Shown piece after piece: positions 53,212 to 64,000 of a DNA stretch of 64,000 bases. Location: positions 62,001 to 126,000 of the forward strand of contig JACVRA010000202.1 in NCBI GenBank assembly GCA_019828545.1. The letters are read 5' to 3'. Both the position numbers and the translations under genes were made by a program. How positions within the stretch are numbered: position 1 is the stretch's first letter; each line of letters opens with the position of its first letter. Source of the stretch: Paracamarosporium sp. OC-R06-R3 (taxonomy: Eukaryota; Ascomycota; Dothideomycetes; Pleosporales; Didymosphaeriaceae). The notes under the pieces are model-generated. The model had not been told where the DNA came from and did not search any database. It was given only the letters and a program-made list of their open reading frames with translations.

Positions 53212-55578
53212 ATGTCGCGATCTAGGCATTTGCCAAGGTCTAAAGCCAAGCCTACGTTCGCCAACGTTATCAGAGAACTCAGTGACAATCGTAGCCAGTT
53301 GAAGCACCTGGTTGGTTCTCAGACCCATCCGATCTGCATCCTCATACTAATATACCGCAGTCTATCCTGTGCATCGTCCTTCAATTCCGCGCTACCTACG
53401 CATTCTGCACTGGCTACCTCAGCCTCGCAATCGCGACAGTACTCCCTACGTACTTCATTCCCTACGCCCTGAGCTACGACGTTCACTATACGATCTTATA
53501 CATTCCATTTCAGTATCTCCTACCTTATCAGGGTATTGTCTACCCGTACCAAACATGGAGCGAGAGACACTACATGTGGATCAAAGGGCCGGCAAGAAAT
53601 AGATATGCCAACTACCTCTACATGATCCCACTGTACCTGGCTCTATATTGTTCGTTCGTCGCAATGATTTTCCCCGACAACGTCACGTTCTTTGTAATCG
53701 TGGCGATCCTTTTCATATCAAAGCCGGAATACTGGTTCTCGGAACGTTTCTTCAACCAGAGCGAGTTGCTTCCCTCCAACAGCGGGGTATCTGGCCTCGA
53801 GGTACAGGCCATCATTGGAGCTTTCACATGGATGATATGGACCATTGCAAAGTCAACCGTGCGCGACAAAGTAGATGCGGGCACGGCTGATGAGCAGCAA
53901 CTTCTCGCGCTCACGCAGTATTCAGCCCTCGCGGCAACGTGTGTGCTCATTATCAAGGTAACCAATGCATGGCAAGGTGTCTCAGGGTTCTGGTCTAGGT
54001 GCCTTTTCACACCGTATCCTGAGTACTGGGAGGACTCTACGACAGATAGAGAGATTGCGATCTGGGAAGAACTTCAGCAGCAAAAGTACGCTTTGAGACA
54101 CCGCCGATCCTTGTATCAGGTTCGGAAAACTAGTGGTACATCAGAGCGCCGTCACTCCAAAAGTACCGACTGGGAAAGTCCGGAGCCTGAGGGTCTTAAT
54201 CCAGACGAGTCTCCTGAACCAGAAGCCTTGTATCGGGATTCGGATTCTAGTGATGAAGAAGACAATGGTAAACAAACACATCTCTTAAAGAACGGTCTAA
54301 CTTGCTAACCGATTGGTATCAGTTCCTACTCCTATTATACATCCTCCTTTGAGAAAGGCTGCTACCAAAACTCCTGCTAGACTCAGCGTTGCTATCCCAA
54401 GTTACAGGGACACTCCCATTACTTTGAACTCACGTCCTCCAGGACCCGCAGCCCAACCTGCCGGCCCTACGCTCAACCTGGCCTCTATCGGGCAACCAGC
54501 CAATCCCCGTAAAGCGCCCGCTTTCCTTCCATTCTTCTCCATCAAAAGTAACTTGCTAACGCAATTACAGCGACCCAAAAGGAAAGGATCACGTGGAAGC
54601 TTAACGAAGCGCGCTTGAAGAACCCCGCGTTCGCGCAGATACTCGATGAAAAGCGAAATCAAGATCTTACCGAAGCAGTCAGTGCCAACGTCAACGCCAA
54701 TGCCAATCAAAACGACTTCTTTGTGAATCAGATCGAAGAAAGGATCACCGGGGAGAATCTCAGAAAACCAAGACGTTGGAAGAGTAGCAATGCATTTATG
54801 GTTCCCTACTACGACAGTAAGTCACAAGGCTTCCTTCTGCAGCCCTCCCTCCAATTTTTAGACACCATGCCTGGTGGAAACGGCCCGCAAGCACAACATC
54901 CAGAACCAAAACTAGACCATACACCCTACCATTCCATCACATACTAACAGATCCACAGACCCAGACCCCACAGCCCCCCAATACCAATCCATAATCGAAA
55001 ATCCTCTAGTGCGCGACCTCCCAGGTGCATATTTCTCAGAGGATGACGACGACAGCGACGCAGAAACAGATGTCTACGCCTTCGAGAACAAGTACCCCAA
55101 GAGCACTTTTCCTTACCGCGGATATGGCGAAAGGTTCGTCGATACGTTCGGTGGCCATCGTGACTTTCTCCCTGTGAGATATCGCTCTGCTAAATTCCTA
55201 GTCTTCCTTGTCCTCTATGCGCCTTTTCAGAGTTTCGCCGGCTTTGTGCTCATACGATGGATTCCTATGCTTCTCGGTCGCTGGCCGCTCGAGCATGAGT
55301 TCGCTCACCAGGGTAATTTGGGAGTTATTCGGAGCACAGTGGTATTCGTCAGGGCTGTTTTGAGGGCCCTCGTGCCGGAGGCGAGGAGACTGTTGGGTGA
55401 TGTGGTGGGTGTGGTAGCGAGGTTTCTTGGGGTGGCAGAGCCTGCGAGGTATTGGATGAGGTTGTTCAGGGTAATTGCGGAGTTCTTGTCGAATGATTGG
55501 CAGTACACTCTCATTGCTGTGTTTGTGGTTTGGGTCTTTTGGAAGGGTTGGCGGCGTATGAATAGGATGGAGGAGTAG
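53212..55578 (+). CDS. 685-aa multi-pass membrane protein, family not recognised
   Basis: Five exons: 53212-53310, 53361-54267, 54323-54508, 54571-54816 and 54959-55578. Introns are 50, 55, 62 and 142 bp, all with branch/acceptor pairs (ATACTAAT, TTGCTAACC, TTGCTAACG, ATACTAAC) and consistent phases. The start MSRSRHLPRSK is basic. At least five or six hydrophobic segments lie in residues about 35-240 (for example FVAMIFPDNVTFFVIVAILF), followed by a long acidic/Ser-rich linker. A further pair of hydrophobic segments lies near the C-terminus (FLVFLVLYAPFQSFAGFVLI; LIAVFVVWVFWKGW). Aromatic motifs such as KPEYWFSERFF and PEYWED stand out. It is probably an internal or plasma-membrane protein; the function is unknown. 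Confidence 0.82.
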
Positions 55579-56429
55579 GAAAGGTTTTGTTTTCGTTTTG
55601 CAAGAGAGGTGGTAGGAAGTCACGGTATGTTACAGAAATATGTATTGGTATTAATAATATTGTATTGAGCAAAAAAAAAAAAAAATCATCGTAAAGGAAG
55701 GATTTCGCGTCCATTGCTCAATGCCTCGACGCGAGCATTTCAATGGCCCTGGGGCCGGCAGCGAGACGGGCCTATGACTTAGTAAGCGGTGCTCGAATCG
55801 CAAATCGTGTTACACAAGGACTACACTGGTTATGGAGACGATTTGTGTATGCGACCAGAATGCTTACCAAATGGAGACCGATAATCCCCGAAGCGAGGCG
55901 GGCGATGCCTACTTGAAGGTGAAGGCTGCCGACGGACCGGTCGGAGTGGCCTTCTCGGCGACGTTTGTTAAGCACCAAGATGTAGAGGCGCCGCTGGTCA
56001 TAGTCAGAGATCTCATTCAAAGGGAAATGCTTAAGTTGCCATATTATGTTGGCTTGTGGTAAATAGTCACAAGAAGTAAAGCAGGCTTCAAAAAGCTCTG
56101 TAAAAAAAGGACACCTACGCGGTTTTGGAGGACCACGAGCTGATCCAAAGCGGCGGGGTTCGTGGCCGAGGGAGGCATGGTGGTGGTGATGATGATGGTG
56201 ATGACGGTGATGGTGATAGTGGTGATGTGACAGTGATGGTGGTTTTCGAAGAGGGAGCCTTGTATTGGCGGGATGTGTAACGTGTGTGGCTGCATAAACG
56301 AACACGAAAAAGCAAGATGGTTTGCTACAACAACACTTACGCATGGACGTGAATGGCGCGCCCGTGACGCAGATTCCTCTTCAATTAGTGCTATTGTACT
56401 AGGAATATCTCTCATTAACTCTCAATTAT
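55579..56429. other. 3' region between two convergent genes
   Basis: Contains a 15-A tract (55671-55685) about 93 bp after the membrane-protein stop, and the (GATGGT)n-like microsatellite listed separately. No supported gene. Confidence 0.6.
56176..56243. repeat. GTGATG/GATGGT microsatellite
   Basis: About 68 bp of GGTGGTGAT-type hexamers and trimers. On the minus strand one frame would read as a poly-histidine run, which I treat as an artefact of the repeat. Confidence 0.9.
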
Positions 56430-59400
56430 CTATACGGTACTTTGCGTACCATTTCCACCTGCACGATAGCTCTCCGGCGGCCCATTGTGCGAGTATGCCA
56501 CGCCTCCAAGGTCAAATACGATTTTTTGAAGGACAACGTTCGCCTCGACTAACCACAATTTCAGAGTGTGCTTCCCCGCCGCGACTTCTCCCCAGTTTGT
56601 CGTATTCAACCACGCATTCTGTGCCACTGCTGTACCCCAACCTACCGGGAAATCCGGCTGTTTCTGGTCGATAACGTATTGCCGCCGTTGTTGCGGCTTA
56701 TCGTCTATCTGCGCCACGTACGCGAGCGGTTTCTTAGGATTGACATTCAGAGTCGGAGACAATACCAGTGTCAGGTTCAGGCCCTTGGCTGAAGTGGTGG
56801 GAGTGAACGTATAGAAGTCATATTCGAGGGCAGGAGCGCTGGATGGAGATAGTCCTTCGGCAAGCGGGGACGACAGTTTGAGAGCGGAGAGTGTTCGACC
56901 ATAGCGTGGGAGGACTGTGTACGTGAGGTTACCAGCGGACTGGAGTCGAGAGTAATGCTCTGCTTCGATGGCGAGCTGTCCTGCGGACTCGATATAGCCG
57001 TTGAAGCTGGCAGGGACTGAAGTCTTGTTGACCATCACATTGACCGTCGGCCGTGTAAACTGGGTGCCGTAGTTCTGGGAGCTGCTTATGTTCAGCGCGA
57101 CTTTCTTACCATAGCCATCAGGTACTTGGCTCCAATCTACATCAATGTAGACGCGAACGTCGTCGCTGTCTGGAGAGATGGTTCCAGCTGCCTTGGAAAG
57201 CTTGATGAAAGGTTCCGTAGTGATATTCCAATTGAAACTCTGCGTGCCCATTGAGAAGATATCGATCCAGCGCTTGGGTGTGAAGGGTGTTATGCCAGGG
57301 AGATCGAGCGAGCCACCACCGTTGGAGTGCCATATATCATCTCCCGGAATTGTTGCATTGCTTCCTTCTACAGCAACACCCATGTCACCAGAAAGTGAGC
57401 GCTCAGCAGTCTGGACCCAACGCAAGAAGGGTGTAGATTGGCGCATGGGTTGTTGCCTATGTATATTGTTAGATCCAAATCGCGGAAAAACATTGCTAGG
57501 ATGACTTACCAATACCCCTGGTATCCAAGGTGCGTCTGATCCATCATGTGGTTCCACTTCCCATTGAACAGGCGATGGTACTTCTGAGTAAGCTCGTGAT
57601 CGGTTCCCATGAGATCGATAGTCTCTTGCAACCAGTCATTCGCGCTGTTACGTCCCTGCCCAGAGTAAATTTGGTTCCTCGCACCAGCAACCTGAACATT
57701 GATGAAGTTGCCACCAGCAAGTACAGGATGCAAGATCAGCTCATAGAAAGCACCCTGCTCGTTTTCTGGAAGATCATCATAAACCTCTTGCGCCTGGTCG
57801 GCTAACTCTTCCCACTCATTTTGGAGCTTATCGGCCTCCTCATAGCTAATGATGCTGTAGCTGCCGGGTTCTACCCACTCATACTTGCGCATGCTAGACA
57901 AACGACCATATGTGTCCAGGATGTCTGAGACTGTCTTTGCATGCTTCTCATCAAACGTTCGCTTAGCCCAGTCCTCGATCCATTTCGGTACAGATGTCTC
58001 GTCGTACGCTTCGATATCGTAGGCAATATCGAACCAGTGGCTGATAGGGATTTCGTAAGGCTTGATGTCTCCGACGTTGACAACCCAAAGCTTGTTCGCA
58101 TCGCGAGCGTGAGCGAGAGACATTTGCTCGTATGTCTTCTGGAGCTGGATCGTGTTGATCCACTTGTAATTGCGGCTGTCACCGACATAGTCGAAATGCT
58201 ATAGCTTTCGTTAACCTAGTTCATCTTGGGTGTTCGCAGATTGGGACTTACGTAGTAAACACCAGCACCACCAGACCTTTTCTTCTCATCACCCACAGGT
58301 AATCTCCTAATATTTTGCCAGTTATCCTCTGTCCATAGCAATATCACATGGTCTGGGACTTTCATCCCCGCCTCAAAGTAGTCCTGCACCTCCTTATACA
58401 AGCACCACATCTGCGGCACCTTGCTCGAGTCGCCCCACACTTTATCCATGATCTCTTCTTGTGCTGAAACAACAGCTTCAAGGACTTCCGTCTGCGTATC
58501 AGCAGACATAGCTGTATCATGGTATCCACGCATGCCGATCGTGACGACATTTTCGTAGGGTTTCGCGCGTTCTGCACCTTCGGTGAAGTATTTATACAGG
58601 GTGGCGTTATTGGTGGCCCACGACCAGGAGGAGTCGGTGCCCTTGGCTACTTTGGTCCATTCCTGAGTTGCGCGGACCATAGGTTCGGTGTGGGAAGAGC
58701 CCATTACGATTCCGTATGCGTCGGCAAGTGGTTGGTTGCGCGGATCGTCGACATTGAACATGGAGCTCCACATTGCAGGCCAGAGGTAGTTTGCTCTGCT
58801 CCTCAACAACAATTCAAACACGTAAGAATAGAACTCTGCGCCGAATGCGGAACCGTAGGCGGACTTAGGATACTTTGCGTTCATCCATCCTGTCAGAGCG
58901 GGTGCCTCGTCGTTGATGAAGAAGCCGCGGTATTTAACTGAGGGTGATTTTTGTACTTTAGTAGAGCGTAGGGCGTAGATGCTCGAATGGGATTTGGGCG
59001 GGACATCAGCAAACCAGTACCAGGGCGAGACACCAATCTGTTCGGAGATGTCGTACAGGCCGTAGATTGTACCGCGCTTGTCGCTTCCTTTTTCTTGTCA
59101 GCAATCTGAAACTGGTTCTGGGAGAACAGTGCTCACCAGCGATGACCAATGCTTCATCGGTGCCATTCGTCGGGTCTCTGACGACAGCACTGACATAGGC
59201 CTCCCATTCCCCTTCGATCTTGCTCACATCCAGTTTCCCACTCTTGACCAGTGCATCGATCAAACTGGAGTTCCCAATTGTGCCAGCAATAACAACGCCC
59301 TTCCCTGTTGTCGAGCCTTTTCCGACGCTCCAGTCTTTGTTGATACCTGTGACGTTGAAGATGACCGACGCACTTCCTCCAACAATCTGATTACCAGCAC

Positions 59401-59665
59401 CACTTCCGACGGTTGTCAACGTGCCATTAGTCCCAGTAACGCGCCCAAAGTCGACCGCTACATCGTGTGCTGCTCGCAGAACGCCAGGCCAGTCTCCCAC
59501 GTCAAGGATCAGATGTACGGGCGAGTTCCGCGAAGCAAGTGGTATGCTTCCATTCCCGGGCTTGAAATCGATGGTTGGTTTTCGATCCTGTGAAAGCGTA
59601 GCCGCACCAGCAAGGCAGGCCGAGAGCGACAGGACGCTCAGCAGAGTACGCGACAGCATCCCCAT
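56430..59665 (-). CDS. secreted GH115 xylan alpha-1,2-glucuronidase
   Basis: Four exons (minus): 59665-59137, 59087-58252, 58198-57510 and 57456-56430, giving 1026 aa. Introns are 49, 53, 53 and 53 bp, canonical and in phase. The start is the first of two close ATGs (MGMLSRTLLSVLSLSACLAG), a clear signal peptide. GH115 enzymes remove (4-O-methyl)glucuronic acid side chains from xylan. Family motifs in order: IYGLYDISEQIGVSPWYWF, KYRGFFINDEAPALTGW, LRSRANYLWPAMW, MGSSHTEPM, VTIGMRGYHDTAM, ILLWTEDNWQNIRRLP, GGAGVYYHFDYVGD and NGKWNHMMDQTHLGYQGYW. A beta-rich C-terminal region follows (from about residue 690) with several N-glycosylation sites. The length matches fungal GH115. It is divergent from the photolyase gene. 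It is expected to act outside the cell on plant cell wall, fitting a plant-associated or saprotrophic lifestyle. Confidence 0.93.
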
Positions 59666-60832
59666 CTTCCAATTCAACTTTCCTTGGATGCGGAACGGGT
59701 TATCAGAGGCGCCTCATCTATCCATAAGATGCTGGTAGCTCTCCACAATATATACAATGGTCCAAGAAACTGTGCCTATCCCCTTAATATCCTAGCTGCG
59801 CATCGCAAGGGAAGCTATCCCGCTACCCAGGTTGAATATGCAGGAGCCATACCGCGTGGAGGTAGACAAGGGTGCCAAGCAACACACTTGCAGCGGTCCG
59901 ATATGACGATCCCGGGTATTGTATGGTTAAATTGTCCCACGAGGTTCTTGGTACCATTTGTATGCATGGAAGGCGTCGAGAACCTTACGAGAACCTCAAT
60001 CGTGGAAGTAGGAACGAGGCAATCAATATATTCTAGCGAATGAGAGAACATCGAGACATGTTCATGTGGGATTCGTGCATATCGCTTGCGGCTGCAGACA
60101 TTCGCATCGAGTTCTTCGTGTGCTGGGCGAATTCTTCCGGTGGTGCGAGATACGCCGCCCAGTTCTACTGTGCCGCCGAGACGGGTTGTATGGAAGGCAC
60201 AACGATCGTGAGATGTCACGAGATGAAGAAGACGGTAGTACCGGGTCGACGGACGCCGAGAGGAGAGGTGGAAAAATGGATAAATTCAGGTATCCCCACA
60301 TATACCTAGTCTTCTTCGGTAGTAGTGTAGAAGGTTACCCCAAGTTCTTTCAGAATGCGCCGAAATATCTCCACCTGGATGCGGGTATGCAAACGGAGCA
60401 CTGTGTTTTGATCACGAGCAGTGCGTGAAAGACTGGAACTCGTATGTGTGAGGAACTGCGGTTGGAGGATGTATTCAGTCATGATGCATTCTCGAGCTTT
60501 GTACATCAATACATGAACCAAGCTAGGGGATGGAAAGGGCTTCAATCTCAGAAAGCAGCTGGCGATGTGCAATATACATACATTCTTGTGGTTGATTAGG
60601 GAAACGCCTGGTGTCGCTCCTATGGATGGCAGAAGTGGAGATCGAGAAGGGGCTAGACTGTCGGCAATCTCACAGCTGGGCTTGGCGATCCAGGAACGCG
60701 CGGTGCGTCATAGATCGGAGCCAGATGAGAAACAGTAACGCGCACCGCAAGAACGCGTCTTTGGTGCCATACTGACCTGGTGAGTACATCCTCTCTAATT
60801 AAACTCCTAATCAGTCCCCCTTTCGAGCAACC
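59666..60832. other. divergent promoter region of GH115 and photolyase
   Basis: A 1.17-kb gap between the two start codons. Overlapping short frames occur on both strands, none supported. Photolyase promoters in fungi are usually light-regulated, but I could not single out a GATA-type light element with confidence. Confidence 0.5.
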
Positions 60833-62853
60833 ATGCCACCCAAACGAAAAGCCAGCTCACGCATCTCAGCCAACGCCGCTTCCGCAAACGCCTATACCGA
60901 TACCGCCGGAACCGCGCCGAACAAACGATCTAGGCTTTCTAAACCTGTCGCGAAGGCCTTTACGAAAAGTGAAGACACCACCGACGATGGAGTTGAGAAT
61001 GTCGCGGTTGTTTCTCAAGGTAGAGGCGGAATCGAGAAGCAAGATGAACAAAACGCGAACTTCGACCATTCGCGCCCGGAGGAGCAGGCAGGTATCGTGG
61101 ACAAGAGATTCTACCCTACGGAAATGAGCAACGAGCGATGCGCTATGTACAACGCAGAGGAGCTGTCACGACCAATGCAAGTTCTCAATGCGACGCTGGA
61201 GAGCACAAAGAAGGCAAGAGAGCAGATCAAGAAGGGCACTGCTGGCCAGGCAGTGATACATTGGTTCAAGAGGGACCTACGGGTTCGAGATAACACTGGA
61301 TTGGCCAAGGCAGCCGAGTTGGCCAAAGAGAAGGGTGTCGGCGTGATTGGTGTGTGGATCATGAGTCCACAGGATTGGGAAGCGCATCTGGTCTCTCCGG
61401 CGAAGTGCGATTTTGAGCTTCGGTCGGTGGCGCTTTTGCAGGAGGAGCTGGCAGAGCTGGATATACCACTATACATTGAGACGGTTACGCCACGCAAAGA
61501 GGTTCCAAAGCGCTTACTGGGGCTTGCGAAGGAGTGGGGCGTGAAGAACATCTTCTGCAACCTGGAGTACGAGCCAGACGAGCTGAGAAGAGAAGAAAGA
61601 TTGATGCGATGGGGGGCCGAACAGGGCATCAATGTCGAGCCATACCATGATGACTGCGTCGTACCCCCAGGGAGCCTGAAGACTGGGGGTGGGAAGCAGT
61701 ATGCCGTGTACTCGCCTTGGTATCGGGCATGGGTAGCCCATTTGCATGCGCATCCCGATCTGCTAAACGAAAGACCAATGCCAGAAAAGAATCCGTCCGG
61801 CTTCAGAGCGAAATTCAAGTCGCTCTTCGACCACGGAATTCCCCCAGCTCCAAAGAGCAAAGCACTTGACCCTGAGCAGAAGGAACGGTTTTCTCGACTT
61901 TGGCCCGCTGGCGAAACCGCAGCTCTAGATCGCATCAGTCTCTTCCTAACAGAGAAAATCGGGCACTACACCGCTACTCGCAACTTTCCGGCGAAGCAAT
62001 CCACTGCGAACGTGAGCGTGCACCATGCAGCAGGGACGCTAGCCGCGAGGACAAGTGTCAGAATGGCAAGAGACGTGAATAGTACCAAGAAACTGGATGG
62101 CGGGATCGAGGGGATAAAAGGATGGATCGGAGAAGTCGCATGGAGGGATTTCTACAGGCATGTCTTGGTCAACTGGCCATATGTCTGGTACGCTCCCTAA
62201 ACTACATTTCCACGACATCACTAATCCTTCTTAGCATGAACAAGCCCTTCAAATATGAGTACACAAACATCGAATGGGAATACAACGACGAGCATTTCCG
62301 CGCTTGGACAGAAGGCCGAACCGGTAAGCCTACCTACGTTTTCTGCTTTACTTCTTCCATCAGTCCTGACTGACTATTGTTACTAGGCTACCCAATAGTC
62401 GACGCAGCAATGCGCAGCCTCAACTCAACAGCCTACATGCACAACCGCCTCCGCATGATCACCGCTTCCTTCCTAGCCAAACACCTACTCCTCGACTGGC
62501 GCCTCGGCGAGCAATACTTTATCACACACCTCATCGACGGAGACTTTGCCTCCAACAACGGAGGCTGGGGTTTCTCGTCTTCCACCGGCGTCGACCCACA
62601 GCCTTATTTCCGCGTGTTCAACCCTTGGCTGCAGAGCGAGAAGTTCGATGCTGAAGGAGAGTTCATTAGGAAGTGGGTCCCAGAGTTGAGCGAGATCAAA
62701 GGAGACGGTGTGCACAATCCTTACGAGAAGGGCGGGGAAGCAGAGAAGATCGCGAAGAGGGAAGGATATCCGAGGGTGATCGTGGAGCATAAATTTGCCA
62801 GGGATAGATGCCTGAAGCGGTATAAGGCGGGAATAGGGAGGGACACGGCGTGA
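60833..62853 (+). CDS. PHR1: class I CPD photolyase (deoxyribodipyrimidine photolyase)
   Basis: Three exons: 60833-62187, 62235-62323 and 62387-62853, giving 636 aa. Introns are 47 and 63 bp, in phase. It repairs UV-induced cyclobutane pyrimidine dimers using blue light, FADH- and an antenna cofactor, in nucleus and/or mitochondria. Evidence: a basic N-terminal extension with PPKRK and NKRSR (localisation signal); the photolyase alpha/beta domain from about residue 139 (VIHWFKRDLRVRDNTGL); and the FAD-binding domain from about residue 345 (IGHYTATRNFPA, SVHHAAGTLAART, WIGEVAWRDFYRHVL, NKPFKYE, GYPIVDAAMRSLNSTAYMHN-R, NNGGWGFSSSTGVDPQPYFR-FNP). The length is close to Neurospora PHR1. The conserved asparagine and C-terminal tryptophan motifs of the FAD pocket are present, so the enzyme should be active. 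Likely light- and UV-induced, as in other fungi (family knowledge). Confidence 0.95.
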
Positions 62854-63063
62854 TAACGCACGGAATGTTATATTCGCATACTCCAATCCACTGCTTCACA
62901 TCTTGAACATAGTCCCGGTCGTGAAAGCCTTAACAAACCGGTGTTCTATCATACACCCCCCGTAAACGCCATCCGATGCCCTCTATCCCAGTACAAAACC
63001 AAATTATAATGCAACCCGTCTATACCTCCCTCCTCCAACCCAGTCCAATCCCCGAACCAACCC

Positions 63064-63270
63064 CTACGTCAGCCCCCCACCAGTAACCCCGCTCTGTCCC
63101 GGCTCGCCCGCAGGCCCACTGCCCCCCGGCGTCTTCCCAGCTTTCCTCCGCATGCTCTTGCTGCGATGCGTGTAGTAATTGTCCGGCTCCTTCATCTCTG
63201 CTTTGTCTTGTTTTGCCGTCGACGGCTGCAGCTTGTTGTGTTCGGAGATTTTGCTGGCTTTGGAGCCCAT
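63064..63270 (-). CDS. 68-aa hydrophilic protein
   Basis: Single exon from ATG at 63270 to a stop at 63064. Starts MGSKASKISEHNKLQP. The middle is Lys/Arg-rich (THRSKSMRRKAGKTP) and the tail is Gly/Pro-rich. The N-terminal MGSKASK has a glycine at position 2 and a serine at position 6-like context, so N-myristoylation is conceivable (inference). Tail-to-tail with photolyase. No family is named, but composition and placement make it plausible. Confidence 0.45.
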   Translation of the reverse strand: MGSKASKISEHNKLQPSTAKQDKAEMKEPDNYYTHRSKSMRRKAGKTPGGSGPAGEPGQSGVTGGGLT

Positions 63271-64000
63271 TGTGTGTGTGCGGGGGTATGTTGTGTAGGA
63301 TTGAGGGTGGGAGGATGTGGTGGATGGGTGGGAGGGAGAACTGTGGGCATTAGTATGTTGCTACGCGAAGTGCTCGCGTGTGGGAAGGCTTACGGCGAGT
63401 TGTGGCGTTGTATAATGCCCGAGACTGGGTCTGGGGGTGTTGTGTGTAGTCCTAGGCGCAAAATTTCCGAGACGGAGATCTAGAATTGGAATCCTCTTGC
63501 TGGTCAATTTGTAGAGAAAAGAAGAGTTGCGTTGGGGACCCGCGTAGGACGATGATGACGTATGCGGCGGCGGATGCTCCCGATCGTCGACCCTGCAGAT
63601 CGCCCCTGAGGAGCTAGCCCGGTTTATTGACCGAATTCGTTGAACTAAACTAAAACATCATCGCGTAATTGACTGCGATGCGGACCCTATCTGTATGCCA
63701 CGGATCGTGAGCGGGTTATGACTTTGTTCAAGCGCAAGGATCATATGAAATCTATGGATGCGATGTGGGTTGCTTCTGCTGTTGCCTAAGTCAAGTCTTG
63801 TAATAATGTCCGGCATGTTCATTGGTTTCTATCTAGAATTTGTTGTTTTACAAATATTCGGCGTGGGTCTGATTACCAAAAGTGGTAAAAAACATGGTGA
63901 TTCACTTGGGAATCGGCACAAAAGAGTCGTAATGGAAAAAGATTAGAGCAAGAAATTCGACTGGACTAGAATTCGAATTGGTTCCTATGTATAGAGGTTT
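63271..64000. other. right end of the window, no supported gene
   Basis: A 105-codon plus-strand frame (63166-63483) overlaps the small gene on the other strand and looks like its shadow. The rest is AT-rich and without signals. Confidence 0.5.

Noticed and set aside
55671..55685. Poly(A) tail of a retroposed gene copy
   Set aside because: The gene upstream has four introns, so it is not a processed copy; the tract is probably a simple A run in the 3' flank.
55772..56415. Minus-strand frame with a poly-histidine run
   Set aside because: The histidines come from a GTGATG microsatellite; there is no supporting motif on either side.
61111..61935. 274-codon minus-strand frame opposite photolyase
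   Set aside because: Antisense shadow of a strongly conserved coding exon.

Overview
This window looks like nuclear DNA of a filamentous ascomycete. I infer a Dothideomycete, possibly Pleosporales, from overall gene style only; no marker gene fixes the species. The evidence for an ascomycete is many short introns (about 45-75 bp) with GTAAGT-like donors, CTAAC-like branch points and short AG acceptors, plus fungal families: a Zn2Cys6 regulator, two AAT-family amino acid permeases, SLX4, a GH115 glucuronidase and a class I CPD photolyase.

The window has two parts. From about 32.9 kb to 64 kb it carries ordinary, well-formed multi-exon genes: SLX4 (32.9-35.9, +), a Zn2Cys6 transcription factor (37.1-39.5, -), permease 1 (42.1-44.0, +), permease 2 (50.1-51.9, -), an unrecognised 685-aa membrane protein (53.2-55.6, +), a secreted GH115 enzyme (56.4-59.7, -) and photolyase (60.8-62.9, +). 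Every intron I placed in these seven genes is phase-consistent. The two permeases point toward each other across a 6-kb gap, 44.0-50.1 kb, that holds a TATA promoter with a UUCG hairpin and an F-box remnant. GH115 and photolyase are divergently transcribed from a 1.2-kb gap.

The first 32 kb is different. It has no large recognised gene apart from a 222-aa protein (16.7 kb), a 212-aa orphan (22.0 kb) and a frameshifted piece of an RBM39/Rsd1-like splicing factor (18.9 kb). Strong splice signals are nevertheless common. Several short multi-exon models can be built with consistent phase: 0.36-1.02, 3.1-3.5, 3.6-4.65, 4.9-5.4, 11.7-12.1, 27.0 and 30.0-30.5 kb. Some exons are tiny (12, 26, 29, 40 and 45 nt).

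Three arrays of tandem 250-345-bp units lie in this half, and in two of them each unit repeats a short exon-like segment with its intron-like flank: 3.8-4.5 kb (minus strand) and 12.56-13.95 kb (plus strand, four units). The third, at 15.5-16.3 kb, is more diverged. I read this half as an accessory, fast-evolving region rich in local duplication. It is either a nursery or a graveyard of small intron-rich genes; transcript data are needed to tell which.

Caveat: with 3/64 stop codons, about four or five open frames of 150 codons or more are expected by chance in 64 kb. Single open frames below about 200 codons therefore have low confidence here unless splice signals or family motifs support them. 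I found no rRNA gene, CRISPR array, telomere repeat or transposase/reverse-transcriptase frame.
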